Part shown: positions 6,210 to 13,494 of the stretch, in pieces
Position numbering within the stretch: the first letter of the stretch is position 1
How the letters are laid out: the number at the start of each line of letters is the position of its first letter
Assembly (NCBI GenBank): GCA_023435925.1
Contig: JAEZLF010000033.1
Span: forward strand, 1-13,726
DNA: 13,726 bases
Direction: 5' to 3'
From: Bacillota bacterium
GTDB lineage: Bacteria > Bacillota > Clostridia > Acetivibrionales > DTU013
Made by a program: the position numbers and the translations under genes
The notes under the pieces: generated by a model
Seen by the model: only the letters and a program-made list of their open reading frames with translations
The model's database searches: none
What the model was told of the DNA's origin: nothing

Positions 6210-6968
6210 ATGGGGAGAGTAAAAATTGTTGAGCTTACGAAGGATGTCTATCTCTTAAATGACAATGATGAGGCAACCGGTTATCTTGTTGTAGGAAGCG
6301 AGAAAGCGGTTCTGATTGACACCATGAACGGATATGAGAACGTGAAAACAATTGTGGAATCCATAACCAACCTGCCTTTTGTGGTAGTGAATACCCATGG
6401 CCATGGTGACCATATTGGCGGAAATATCTATGTGAAGGAAGCATATATTCACCCGGATGATCTGCCGCTTGCCAAAGAGCACATAAAATATATCACGGAA
6501 TCAGAAGACTACAGAAATTCTCCGGAAAAACCGCTTCCCGCAGAATGGAAATTGATACTGCCTGGCGACTTGGTTGACCTGGGAGACAACAAATTGGAGG
6601 TATACGGTGTTCCCGGACATACTAAGGGTTGTATTTGCCTGCTGGACAGAAAACATAGAATCCTTTTCAGTGGTGACGGCATCATCCCTCATATCTGGAT
6701 GCAGCTGGATCACAGCCTCTCCTTGCAGGAACTGATTCATTCTCTGCAGGAGCTGGATGTAATTAAGGGTGCGTATGATATGGTTCTGGCCGGACACAGC
6801 AAAGGGCCTGAAAGCGCAGACCTGCCTGAACAGCTGAAAGCAGCAGCGCAGGAGATCCTTGACGGGAAGACCGATGGAGATAAAGATTACGAGTACGACG
6901 GCTTAATAGCCAGAACACATTTTTATGATAAAAATGATTTAAATAAGCAGATGGTATACAAAAAATAA
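6210..6968 (+). CDS. Metallo-beta-lactamase-fold hydrolase
   Basis: A 252-residue cytoplasmic protein of the MBL superfamily (glyoxalase II-like group). The metal-binding signature THGHGDH gives His63, His65, Asp67 and His68. Further ligands are His137 (PGHTKG), Asp156 (FSGDG) and His196 (LAGHSKG), so the full two-metal set is present and the enzyme should be active. No signal peptide is seen. ATG at 6210 is preferred because GGAGGA lies 7 nt before it; an in-frame ATG at 6195 lies just before and overlaps that ribosome binding site. The gene is divergent from the SOS-type operon and is followed by a palindromic element, so it is probably expressed alone. The substrate (thioester, lactone, phosphodiester or other) cannot be told. 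Confidence 0.88.
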   Translation: MGRVKIVELTKDVYLLNDNDEATGYLVVGSEKAVLIDTMNGYENVKTIVESITNLPFVVVNTHGHGDHIGGNIYVKEAYIHPDDLPLAKEHIKYITESEDYRNSPEKPLPAEWKLILPGDLVDLGDNKLEVYGVPGHTKGCICLLDRKHRILFSGDGIIPHIWMQLDHSLSLQELIHSLQELDVIKGAYDMVLAGHSKGPESADLPEQLKAAAQEILDGKTDGDKDYEYDGLIARTHFYDKNDLNKQMVYKK

Positions 6969-6985
6969 TTCGCTTAGATAATGGG

Positions 6986-7073
6986 TGTCAGTGGGGACGG
7001 CACGATTTTGTCAACCTGTCGTCCCCACTATCCCTTGACAGAAGCGGTACCCGCCACTTGCAGAAGTGGGGGA
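6986..7073. repeat. Palindromic intergenic element (several hairpins)
   Basis: AGTGGGGACG (6990-6999) pairs perfectly with CGTCCCCACT (7020-7029), extended by one G-U and two further pairs. The stem is bracketed by TGTCA (6986-6990) and TGACA (7036-7040). GCGG-tac-CCGC and CCACTT-gcag-AAGTGG follow. It lies between converging genes and may end transcripts from both sides. The GTGGGGACGG / GTCCCCAC core resembles a short palindrome I remember as recurring in clostridial intergenic regions; that is recollection, not a search result. Confidence 0.6.
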
Positions 7074-7089
7074 CATCCTTTTCGCCTCG

Positions 7090-8604
7090 TTATATCTTGC
7101 CGAGTCTGATCACATTCCAGGACAATTTAGGTAGAGCGGCATTGACATAACCACCTTGTACGGATGCATCATCCCTTTTGTGGGGCGCTACATGGAACGG
7201 ATCAGCAATCGTGTTAATTGCCTTAAGATCAGCATGATCCAGTACAATATGCTCTTTGACGTCATATCCACTGAAGCCCCTGATGTCCGCTTCCAGGAGC
7301 AGATCATGGCTCTGTGAACGGTTGACGGCAAATATGGTGATTTCTTCTTTTTCCTCGTTTACAACAGCTGTCGCATCCAAATCCGGTACATCTGTGAAGT
7401 CTTTGGTATCGTGTTTTGGTGATTTTGTGCAGGTATTAAGCACATAACCTCTTCCATAGACAGATGCATGTTTAAATGGATAGTAAATGGTCTGACGCCA
7501 TACACCACCGCCATTGGCTGTCATGATCGGCGCAATTACATTGACCAGTTGAGCAAGGCAGGCTATTTTCACCCTGTCCGCATTCTTCAGCAGCGTAATC
7601 AGCATACTGCCAACCAGCAGAGCGTCTTCCATTGTGTAGATATCCTCCAACTGCGGCGGTGCAATGGACCACGGTTCAATTTTTTTGTCTGACTCATTAG
7701 AATGAAACCATACGTTCCATTCGTCAAAGGACAGATTGATTGTCTTTTTGCTTCGCTTCTTTGCTTTTACATAGTCGCAGGTTGCAGTGACCGATTTAAT
7801 AAACGCGTCCATATCCATTGTCCTTGCCAGGAAATTGGCCGTATCATTATCGCGATTCCCATAATATGTATGAAGAGAAATATAGTCAACATGCTCATAC
7901 GTATGCTCCAGAACGGTAGCTTCCCATTGTGCAAAGGTTGGCATGGATGAGTGAGAGCTTCCGCAAGCCACCAGTTCAATATCCGGATCGACCCACTTCA
8001 TGACCTTCGCTGTCTCACAGGCCTCTCTGCCGTATTCTTCCGCTGTTTTGTGGCAAATCTGCCAGGGGCCGTCCATTTCATTTCCTATGCACCAGGTCTT
8101 AACCCGATGAGGCTCCTTATACCCGTTAGATATTCTCCTGTCACTCCAGTAAGACCCACCCGGATGATTGCAGTACTCCACCAGGTTTCTGGCGGCATCA
8201 GCTCCCCGTGTACCCAGATTTACAGCCATCATAACTTCCGAGCCGGCACGCCTTGCCCATTGTGCAAATTCATCTGTGCCGACCTGGTTTGTTTCAATGG
8301 TTCTCCAGGCCAATTCCGTCCGCCTTGGCCGTTCCGCTACAGGGCCAATGCCATCCTCCCAGTTATACCCGGAAACAAAATTTCCGCCGGGATATCTGAC
8401 AATGGGCACCTCCAGCTCTCTAACCAGTTGAAGGACATCCTTCCTGAAACCCAGTTCATCTGCCTCAGGGTGTCCCGGCTCATAAATACCGCCATAGACA
8501 GCCCTTCCCAGATGCTCAATGAATGACCCGTAAATCCTCTTGTCCACATCGCTTACTTTGAAGTCTTTCTCCAGAATCATTTGCGCCTTCTTGTACTTAG
8601 CCAT
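7090..8604 (-). CDS. abfA: GH51 alpha-L-arabinofuranosidase
   Basis: Cytoplasmic glycoside hydrolase family 51 enzyme that removes terminal arabinofuranose from arabino-oligosaccharides taken up from arabinan or arabinoxylan. The protein has 504 residues, the usual length. The catalytic acid/base is Glu176 in GNEMDGPW and the nucleophile is Glu295 in SFDEWNVW, almost the same numbering as the characterised Geobacillus enzyme (175 and 294). Other family blocks include GSFIEHLGRAVYGGIYEP near the N-terminus and VRYPGGNFVSGYNWEDGIG. The barrel is followed by a C-terminal beta domain. There is no signal peptide. ATG at 8604 has GGAGGT 6 nt upstream; a TTG at 8625 in the same frame lies before that site and is rejected. 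It is 45 nt downstream of a thioesterase gene and may share its transcript, though no metabolic link is evident. Confidence 0.95.
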   Translation of the reverse strand: MAKYKKAQMILEKDFKVSDVDKRIYGSFIEHLGRAVYGGIYEPGHPEADELGFRKDVLQLVRELEVPIVRYPGGNFVSGYNWEDGIGPVAERPRRTELAWRTIETNQVGTDEFAQWARRAGSEVMMAVNLGTRGADAARNLVEYCNHPGGSYWSDRRISNGYKEPHRVKTWCIGNEMDGPWQICHKTAEEYGREACETAKVMKWVDPDIELVACGSSHSSMPTFAQWEATVLEHTYEHVDYISLHTYYGNRDNDTANFLARTMDMDAFIKSVTATCDYVKAKKRSKKTINLSFDEWNVWFHSNESDKKIEPWSIAPPQLEDIYTMEDALLVGSMLITLLKNADRVKIACLAQLVNVIAPIMTANGGGVWRQTIYYPFKHASVYGRGYVLNTCTKSPKHDTKDFTDVPDLDATAVVNEEKEEITIFAVNRSQSHDLLLEADIRGFSGYDVKEHIVLDHADLKAINTIADPFHVAPHKRDDASVQGGYVNAALPKLSWNVIRLGKI

Positions 8605-8649
8605 CTCATACCTCCGATAAATCAATTTATTAATGTGACTTAAGTTGAG

Positions 8650-9126
8650 TTAAACCGCAGGATATTTTCTATTTTTGAGCCTTTCGCAGCGTCTGGCTGA
8701 AGCAGCTTGGTATTCAAGCTTTTCTTCCTCTGTTTCTATCAACAGCCCACATACCTCAACAGGCTTACTGTTTGAATCCACAGCTACAAAAGTAAGATAA
8801 GCCTTATTGGTAAATTTACGTTCACTTGTCATATAGTTTTCTGAGAAAACTTCAACCGCAACCTCCATGGAAGTCCTCCCCACCCATGTGACTTTCGCCT
8901 TTAATGTAACAATTTCTCCGGCTTTTACAGGGTGCTTGAACTCAACACTATCAATTGCGGCAGTCACAACGATTTTGTTACTGTGCCTTTGGGCGGCCAT
9001 AGCCCCTGCTATATCCACCAAATGCATCAGCCTGCCGCCTAAAAGATTTCCAAGCATGTTTGTGTCATTGGGAAGCACCAGCTCTGTCATTTCTACCATG
9101 GATTCCCGTGGTGATTTTAATTTCAT
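8650..9126 (-). CDS. Hotdog-fold acyl-CoA thioesterase (YkhA/YciA-like)
   Basis: A 158-residue cytoplasmic hydrolase of the BACH/YkhA/YciA type, which cleaves acyl-CoA to free acid and CoA, normally as a hexamer of hotdog domains. The signature block NMLGNLLGGRLMHLVDIAGAMAAQRHS at about residues 23-49 carries the catalytic Asp38 on the central helix. VEFKHPVKAGEIVTLKAKV and the later TNKAYLTFVAVD strand are also typical. ATG at 9126 is chosen because GGAGG lies 6 nt upstream; an ATG at 9144 is in frame but encodes only the ribosome binding site region. A TATAAT at 9208-9213 on the minus strand may be its -10. The gene lies directly before the arabinofuranosidase. Its acyl-chain preference cannot be judged. 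Confidence 0.9.
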   Translation of the reverse strand: MKLKSPRESMVEMTELVLPNDTNMLGNLLGGRLMHLVDIAGAMAAQRHSNKIVVTAAIDSVEFKHPVKAGEIVTLKAKVTWVGRTSMEVAVEVFSENYMTSERKFTNKAYLTFVAVDSNSKPVEVCGLLIETEEEKLEYQAASARRCERLKNRKYPAV

Positions 9127-9269
9127 ATCTCTCCTCCCTCCCATTTAGGTACCCGGCCGTCTTGCAGGAAAACCGAATACTCTGCGCAGACTGACCTGCC
9201 TTATTGAATTATATATCACATTTATTCATTATTGTATATGGATTTGAAGAATTCTCCGGACATTCAAAG

Positions 9270-9291
9270 GCCCCGGGGATTAGTCCGGGGC
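9270..9291. terminator. GC-rich hairpin, probable terminator
   Basis: GCCCCGG (9270-9276) and CCGGGGC (9285-9291) form a perfect 7-bp GC stem with an 8-nt loop. Short T-rich stretches follow on both sides (TCTT on plus, CTTT on minus), without a long T run. It could end the Crp/Fnr transcript, which is read toward it, but lies about 230 nt from that gene. Confidence 0.45.
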
Positions 9292-9320
9292 TCTTACAAC
9301 GGAAATCAGGAAGGAGTGTA

Positions 9321-9389
9321 ATGAAAAGCTATGTTTATTATGTTTATATAGTAACAATCAATTATGATGAAAGATTGTACCTTTTGTGA
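9321..9389 (+). CDS. Possible 22-residue micropeptide
   Basis: AAGGAG lies 4 nt upstream of an ATG, opening a 22-codon frame that begins MKSYVYYVYIVTINYDERLYLL without the usual transmembrane character. It is Tyr-rich. There is no family match I recognise and no partner gene on this strand. It may be chance; the ribosome binding site is the only support. Confidence 0.2.
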   Translation: MKSYVYYVYIVTINYDERLYLL

Positions 9390-9449
9390 ATATTCTGTAA
9401 ACAACAATCCTGTCACAGTTCCGTATTACGCCTCCATATCCTTATATCA

Positions 9450-9515
9450 TTTCCTTACCCTATTTCCTTACCCGCTTTCTTACCCCGTTTTTTTACCCTG
9501 TTTCTCTATTCCGAT
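9450..9515. repeat. Degenerate tandem repeat, TTTCCTTACCC type
   Basis: Four to five imperfect copies of a 12-13 nt unit (TTTCCTTACCC plus 1-3 bases), the last diverged, abut the 3' end of the Crp/Fnr gene. All pyrimidines fall on the plus strand apart from one A per unit. Confidence 0.5.
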
Positions 9516-9520
9516 TGCTT

Positions 9521-10213
9521 CTACTCTGCTGCGGCAGACAACATTTTGATATCCTTCAGCTGCACCGACGACCTATGAAAGTCGATGAGTCCATCCTCTT
9601 TCATTTTACACATCTCGCGGGAGAGAGAAGGCCGTGAAACATTCAAAAAATCAGCCAGCTCATTTCTGTTCATTGTAAGCAAAAATGTTTTCTGCCCGGT
9701 CTTTTTATACTGTTCAAGCAAAAATGCAGCTATTCTGCCTCTCATACTTTTCATCGAAAGATATTCCAGCTTTCTGCTCAGCGCCATCGCCCTGCTTGAA
9801 AGAATACCCAACATGTTCATCAGTAATTTCCGGTGCCCCTGACAGGCCTTCTCACATTGGCCGATTATTTTTTCCGGCGGTACGTACATAATATTGCATG
9901 CTGTTTGTGCAATAATCGTCGCAGGCCATTTTCCATTTCCGGAGAACGCCGCCATTTCACCAAACAGATCCCCGGGTTTCAGTATCGTCAATATAGTCCT
10001 GTTTCCCTCCGAATTTTCCTTAACCACTGCCGCCTGTCCTGACAATATGATACCGATGCCTTCAAACGGGTCTCCTGCCACATTTGCAACATCGTTTTTA
10101 GCCAGCTTGCGGACTCTGGGCCGTATACAGGCCAGCAGCATAGCCGCCTCTTCCTGTGTCATTTTGTCAAATAACCTGCAATTCAAAATAGAATCTTTTA
10201 GCTTCTGATCCAT
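9521..10213 (-). CDS. Crp/Fnr-family transcriptional regulator, probable hcp regulator
   Basis: A 230-residue regulator with a cyclic-nucleotide-binding-like beta barrel at about 15-115, a long dimerisation helix at about 125-155 and a C-terminal Crp-type helix-turn-helix at about 182-204 (NRNELADFLNVSRPSLSREM). The barrel has the PGDLFGEMAAFSG loop but lacks the Arg-Ser pair that holds the cAMP phosphate in Crp (it reads KWPATI), so cAMP is unlikely to be the signal. The four-Cys pattern of Fnr is also absent. Divergent pairing with hcp is typical of HcpR-like regulators, which sense nitric oxide or related stress in anaerobes; this role is inferred from context. ATG at 10213 is preceded by an AAGGGAAGAG ribosome binding site. 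A GGTAACC palindrome in the shared spacer is its likely target. Confidence 0.88.
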   Translation of the reverse strand: MDQKLKDSILNCRLFDKMTQEEAAMLLACIRPRVRKLAKNDVANVAGDPFEGIGIILSGQAAVVKENSEGNRTILTILKPGDLFGEMAAFSGNGKWPATIIAQTACNIMYVPPEKIIGQCEKACQGHRKLLMNMLGILSSRAMALSRKLEYLSMKSMRGRIAAFLLEQYKKTGQKTFLLTMNRNELADFLNVSRPSLSREMCKMKEDGLIDFHRSSVQLKDIKMLSAAAE

Positions 10214-10269
10214 GGCGCTCTTCCCTTCAATTTAAGCTACATGCTTATACATTGCGTTTGTACAGTGAC

Positions 10270-10353
10270 GGCTGGTCGCAGGCAAAGCCTGCTGCTCGCC
10301 CATGCATCCTGGGCTGGTCGCAGGCAAAGCCTGCTGCTCGCCCATGCATCCTG
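10270..10353. repeat. Perfect tandem duplication of a 42-nt unit
   Basis: Two identical 42-nt copies (10270-10311 and 10312-10353). Each carries a hairpin GCAGGC-aaa-GCCTGC and the palindrome ATGCAT. They lie between the Crp/Fnr gene and the hcp operator. The units are more GC-rich than their surroundings. Their identity implies recent duplication or strong constraint. Confidence 0.9.
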
Positions 10354-10393
10354 AGTGGGAGATTGTGCTCACCACTGACGTTGTTCAACTTTT

Positions 10394-10409
10394 GGTAACC
10401 CTGGTTACC
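10394..10409. promoter_or_regulatory. Operator-like palindrome GGTAACC-CT-GGTTACC
   Basis: Perfect 7-bp arms with a 2-nt centre, the size and symmetry of a Crp/Fnr-dimer site. Its centre (10401.5) lies 41.5 nt upstream of the start predicted from the -10 at 10431-10436, the classic class II activator position. It is the likely binding site of the adjacent regulator. Confidence 0.72.
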
Positions 10410-10430
10410 GATTTCATGACCTTATTATAC

Positions 10431-10436
10431 TACAAT
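10431..10436 (+). promoter_or_regulatory. -10 element of hcp promoter
   Basis: TACAAT matches TATAAT at five of six positions. The -35 position (10408-10413) reads CCGATT, a poor match, as expected for an activator-dependent promoter. An overlapping TATACT at 10426-10431 is an alternative. Confidence 0.45.
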
Positions 10437-10512
10437 ACAGTTGTTAAGACAAAAAAACAGGGTAATTATTAACATTATTATTATACAAAAATACTATGGG
10501 GAGGATTTTTTG

Positions 10513-12078
10513 ATGAGCGACATGTTTTGTTTTCAGTGCGAGCAGACTGCGGGAGGTAAAGCCTGCACCAAAGCGGGTGTGTGCGGAAAGAGTGCTGTAG
10601 TTTCTAATGGCCAGGATGAACTGACCTGCGCACTTGTCGGTCTTGCAAGAGCCGCGGAAAAGTCGGGAAAAGCTGGGAAAACAGCTGATGAGTTAATGCT
10701 TCAGGGGCTTTTCACAACCATCACCAACGTAAATTTTGATATTGACCGTGTGAATGAAATGACACAGCTCGTACAAGAAGAAAAAGTAAAGCTTGGCGGA
10801 GCCGATGATCTGGCTGCTGATGCACTTTGGAACGGCGACACGGATATTGTATCACTGCGCTCCACATTACTGCTGGGTCTGCGCGGTATGGCCGCATATG
10901 GCTGGCATGCATATGTTCTGGGAAAAGAAGATCCGGAAGTAACAGCATGGTTTTATAAAGGCATGAGAGCACTGGGTGAAGACCACAGTATCGATGAATG
11001 GCTTGGACTTCTTATGGAATTCGGCCAGATCAATCTGAAGTGCATGGCTTTGCTGGACGAAGCAAATACCAGTGTTTTTGGACATCCTGTACCTGCGAAG
11101 GTGACCACCAATGTTGAAAAAGGCCCCTTCATTGTTGTCAGCGGACATGACCTGCACGATCTGAAGCAGCTGCTTGAGCAAACAGAAGGTAAGGACATTA
11201 ACATATACACCCACGGTGAAATGCTTCCTGCCCATGGTTATCCGGAATTAAAGAAGTATTCCCATCTGAAGGGTAATTTCGGTACAGCATGGCAGAACCA
11301 GCAGAAGGAGTTTGACAATGTACCAGGTGCATTCCTGTTCACTACGAACTGCCTGATGATACCAAGGGCATCCTACATTGACAGAGTATTTACAACTGCA
11401 GTTGTAGCTTATCCCGGTCTGGTGCATATTCCTGAACAGAATGGCAAAAAGGATTTTTCACCGGTTATCAATAAGGCGCTTGAGCTTGGCGGCTGGCCGG
11501 AGGACAGACATTTTACAGGGATTAACGGCGGAAGTGTTCTGACTACAGGGTTTGCCCGCAATACCGTCCTTGGCGCTGCCGATACCGTTGTACAGGCTGT
11601 AAAGGACGGAGCAATCAAGCATTTCTTCCTGGTAGGTGGCTGCGATGGCGCAAAACCCGGCAGAAACTACTACACAGAATTTGTGCAAAAAACGCCAAAT
11701 GATAGCATCATACTGACTCTTGCTTGCGGGAAATTCCGCTTCAATGACCTTGATCTTGGTGAAATCGACGGACTGCCGCGAATCATGGACATGGGTCAGT
11801 GCAACGATGCGTATTCAGCAATACAGGTAGCTGTGGCTCTTGCGGGCGCATTCAACTGCGGAGTAAATGAACTGCCGCTGACACTGGTGCTTTCCTGGTA
11901 TGAACAGAAAGCTGTCTGCATACTGCTGACACTGTTGGCTCTGGGAATAAAGAATATCTATGTAGGACCGACAATTCCTGCTTTCTTCTCCTCCAACGTT
12001 CTGAATGTATTGGTTGAGAAGTTTGGCCTTAAGCCAACTACCACTGTAGATGCAGATCTTCAGGCCATCCTTGGATAA
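10513..12078 (+). CDS. hcp: Hydroxylamine reductase / hybrid-cluster protein, class I
   Basis: Cytoplasmic iron-sulfur enzyme acting in nitrosative stress defence (hydroxylamine reductase in vitro; nitric oxide reductase and S-nitrosylase activities are reported for relatives). Length 521 residues. The N-terminal cluster cysteines are Cys6, 9, 18 and 24, spaced x2-x8-x5 as in strict-anaerobe class I proteins. All hybrid-cluster ligands can be placed against the Desulfovibrio protein: His212, Glu236, Cys280, Cys377, Cys405, Cys430, Glu464 and Lys466, with most intervals identical. ATG at 10513 follows GGAGG by 8 nt; an upstream TTG at 10441 in the same frame is not used, since it would precede the ribosome binding site and encode an Ile-rich stretch. 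The gene is divergent from its probable Crp/Fnr regulator and is followed by a terminator, so it is likely a single-gene transcript. Confidence 0.96.
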   Translation: MSDMFCFQCEQTAGGKACTKAGVCGKSAVVSNGQDELTCALVGLARAAEKSGKAGKTADELMLQGLFTTITNVNFDIDRVNEMTQLVQEEKVKLGGADDLAADALWNGDTDIVSLRSTLLLGLRGMAAYGWHAYVLGKEDPEVTAWFYKGMRALGEDHSIDEWLGLLMEFGQINLKCMALLDEANTSVFGHPVPAKVTTNVEKGPFIVVSGHDLHDLKQLLEQTEGKDINIYTHGEMLPAHGYPELKKYSHLKGNFGTAWQNQQKEFDNVPGAFLFTTNCLMIPRASYIDRVFTTAVVAYPGLVHIPEQNGKKDFSPVINKALELGGWPEDRHFTGINGGSVLTTGFARNTVLGAADTVVQAVKDGAIKHFFLVGGCDGAKPGRNYYTEFVQKTPNDSIILTLACGKFRFNDLDLGEIDGLPRIMDMGQCNDAYSAIQVAVALAGAFNCGVNELPLTLVLSWYEQKAVCILLTLLALGIKNIYVGPTIPAFFSSNVLNVLVEKFGLKPTTTVDADLQAILG

Positions 12079-12127
12079 TCAGAGCCCCTTTAAATATTTA
12101 ATCCATATATAGTCTTTTGTACCAATC

Positions 12128-12160
12128 AGGCCAGGTTCCTCTGCGAATCTGGCCTTTCTT
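12128..12160 (+). terminator. Intrinsic terminator of hcp
   Basis: AGGCCAG (12128-12134) and CTGGCCT (12149-12155) form a 7-bp stem, extendable by GTT/AAT to about 10 bp. TTTCTT follows. It lies about 50 nt after the hcp stop codon. Confidence 0.8.
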
Positions 12161-12192
12161 GCATGCTCACTGTTTTACACTATTGAGGATCC

Positions 12193-12240
12193 ATGAAGCG
12201 GTATATAAGGCGGTACATGAGGCAGTGCATGAGGCGGTAT
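12193..12240 (+). repeat. Four tandem 12-nt repeats, consensus ATGAGGCGGTAY
   Basis: The copies are 12193-12204, 12205-12216, 12217-12228 and 12229-12240, each differing from the consensus by one or two transitions. GAGG lies 4 nt before the first ATG. The array is an open frame of period four residues (M/I-K/R-R/Q-Y/C) ending at TGA 12244-12246, a 17-residue Arg/Tyr-rich peptide. Differences between copies mostly change amino acids, so coding selection is not shown. Confidence 0.7.
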
Positions 12241-12306
12241 TTTTGATCCAAATCCTCCCATTAGTAATTATACCCTAAACCGATACTACCTTTACAGCTC
12301 ATATTT

Positions 12307-12315
12307 TGGTATAAT
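12307..12315 (+). promoter_or_regulatory. Extended -10 promoter of the gspF-like gene
   Basis: TGGTATAAT is a perfect extended -10, 36 nt before the start codon at 12351. No good -35 is seen at 17 nt; TTTACA at 12291-12296 is too close. Confidence 0.5.
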
Positions 12316-12350
12316 AATCCTGCACGATCATTTTAAATGGGGTGAAGGGC

Positions 12351-13442
12351 ATGGAAACGATGAGTATTAAAGCAGCTACTAAGGACCCATACAATGAAAT
12401 ATCCAAAGGAAATCTTAACTCAGGCGCCCTTTCGCTGTTTTGCTATCAGCTTTCGCTGATATTCAAGTCCGGTATCCCTTTTCTCGAAGGCATGCATCTG
12501 TTTGCCGAAGAAATCAGTGATTCCAAGCACAAACAGCTTTCTCAATCCCTGTATCAGGATGTTTTTAACGGCATGAGCCTTCCTGACGCTTTAGAGAAGC
12601 AAAGGGCATTTCCCTCCTATATGGTGAACATCATAAGGATGGCAGAAGCCACAGGTACATTGGACAGTGAACTGGAACGGCTTTCCTCCTATTATGACAA
12701 GCTGGACAAGCTGAAACGGAAGGTACAGAATGCTGTCACTTATCCGGTGATTTTGGCTGCTCTCATGGGCGGTATCATACTACTTCTGATACTTAAAATC
12801 CTGCCCATGTTCCACGAGATCCTAATAGCAGCCGGCGGCGATATTCCCCCTGTCACACAATTGCTGCTGGATATCAGCGGTTTGATACGCAATTACTCCA
12901 TTCTGATCCTGATCCTTATCGCTGTCCTTGCTGCAGCATGCATTTTCTTTTTAAGGACCGCAGCAGGCAGGCAAAAATGGGATCAACACAAGCTGAAGTC
13001 ACCGCTGATGAAAAACATTCATCAAAAAATGATTGCAGCAAGATTTGGTATGGGCATGTCCATGCTTCTAAAGGGGGGGCTCTCCTTTGATGATGCTCTC
13101 GGCATGGTATGCGGCATTGTTGGGAATTCCTATGCCGCCCGTAAAATCAAGGCCTGTCAGCAGGATATACGCGACGGAGCCGATCCGGCCGATGCATTGG
13201 AAAAAACCGGTCTATTTCCTGCCCTGTTTATGAAAATGCTTCATATCGGATATCAAACAGGCGAATTGGAAAAATCCATGGATAAGATTGCCGATATCTA
13301 TGAAAATGAGGCAGAACGCTATTTAAGCAAGATAACGTCCTCTATTGAGCCGGTTCTGGTTATTATTCTTTCATTGATCGTGGGTATTATTTTGCTGGCT
13401 GTTATGCTGCCATTGATCAGCATTATGTCGTCCATCGGCTGA
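12351..13442 (+). CDS. Type II secretion / type IV pilus inner-membrane platform protein (GspF/PilC family)
   Basis: A 363-residue polytopic membrane protein that forms the platform on which pseudopilins or pilins are assembled. There are two T2SSF domains: residues about 28-155, ending in a membrane helix at about 131-155, and about 228-357, with helices at about 182-202 before it and 334-357 at the end. Each repeat carries the family pattern of a Gly-rich turn after an amphipathic helix (LIFKSGIPFLEG and MLLKGGLSFDDAL), then a helix ending near MAEATGTLDSELE or IGYQTGELEKSM. The length is slightly below the usual 400, reflecting a short N-terminus. ATG at 12351 is chosen with GGGGTGA 5 nt upstream; GTG 12342 and ATG 12360 are alternatives. 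It appears to be the first gene of an operon, with a pseudopilin-like gene 52 nt on. Whether the apparatus makes pili, exports proteins or takes up DNA is not decided here. Confidence 0.92.
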   Translation: METMSIKAATKDPYNEISKGNLNSGALSLFCYQLSLIFKSGIPFLEGMHLFAEEISDSKHKQLSQSLYQDVFNGMSLPDALEKQRAFPSYMVNIIRMAEATGTLDSELERLSSYYDKLDKLKRKVQNAVTYPVILAALMGGIILLLILKILPMFHEILIAAGGDIPPVTQLLLDISGLIRNYSILILILIAVLAAACIFFLRTAAGRQKWDQHKLKSPLMKNIHQKMIAARFGMGMSMLLKGGLSFDDALGMVCGIVGNSYAARKIKACQQDIRDGADPADALEKTGLFPALFMKMLHIGYQTGELEKSMDKIADIYENEAERYLSKITSSIEPVLVIILSLIVGIILLAVMLPLISIMSSIG

Positions 13443-13494
13443 GGAAATACGGGCAGCGTTTTCTGAAGAGACGGATAAGAAAGACGGTGGGTTT

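Larger units (their letters stand above)
9127..9520. other. 394-nt intergenic region between thioesterase and Crp/Fnr genes
   Basis: No convincing gene. It contains a possible thioesterase promoter (-10 at 9208-9213, minus), a GC-rich hairpin (9270-9291), a 22-codon frame with a good ribosome binding site (9321-9389, plus) and a pyrimidine-rich degenerate tandem repeat (about 9450-9515). Confidence 0.6.

Noticed and set aside
8337..8549. Overlapping frames within the arabinofuranosidase gene, on both strands
   Set aside because: They are shadows of a gene with intact GH51 catalytic motifs; none has its own ribosome binding site or recognisable domain.
9521..10213. Oxygen-sensing Fnr
   Set aside because: Cysteines are at 12, 29, 106, 120 and 124 without the N-terminal Fnr cluster arrangement.
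10270..10353. CRISPR repeats
   Set aside because: The two 42-nt units are directly tandem with no spacers, and no cas gene is in the window.
12342..12350. GTG start for the GspF-like gene
   Set aside because: The ribosome binding site GGGGTGA overlaps this codon; ATG at 12351 has the proper spacing.
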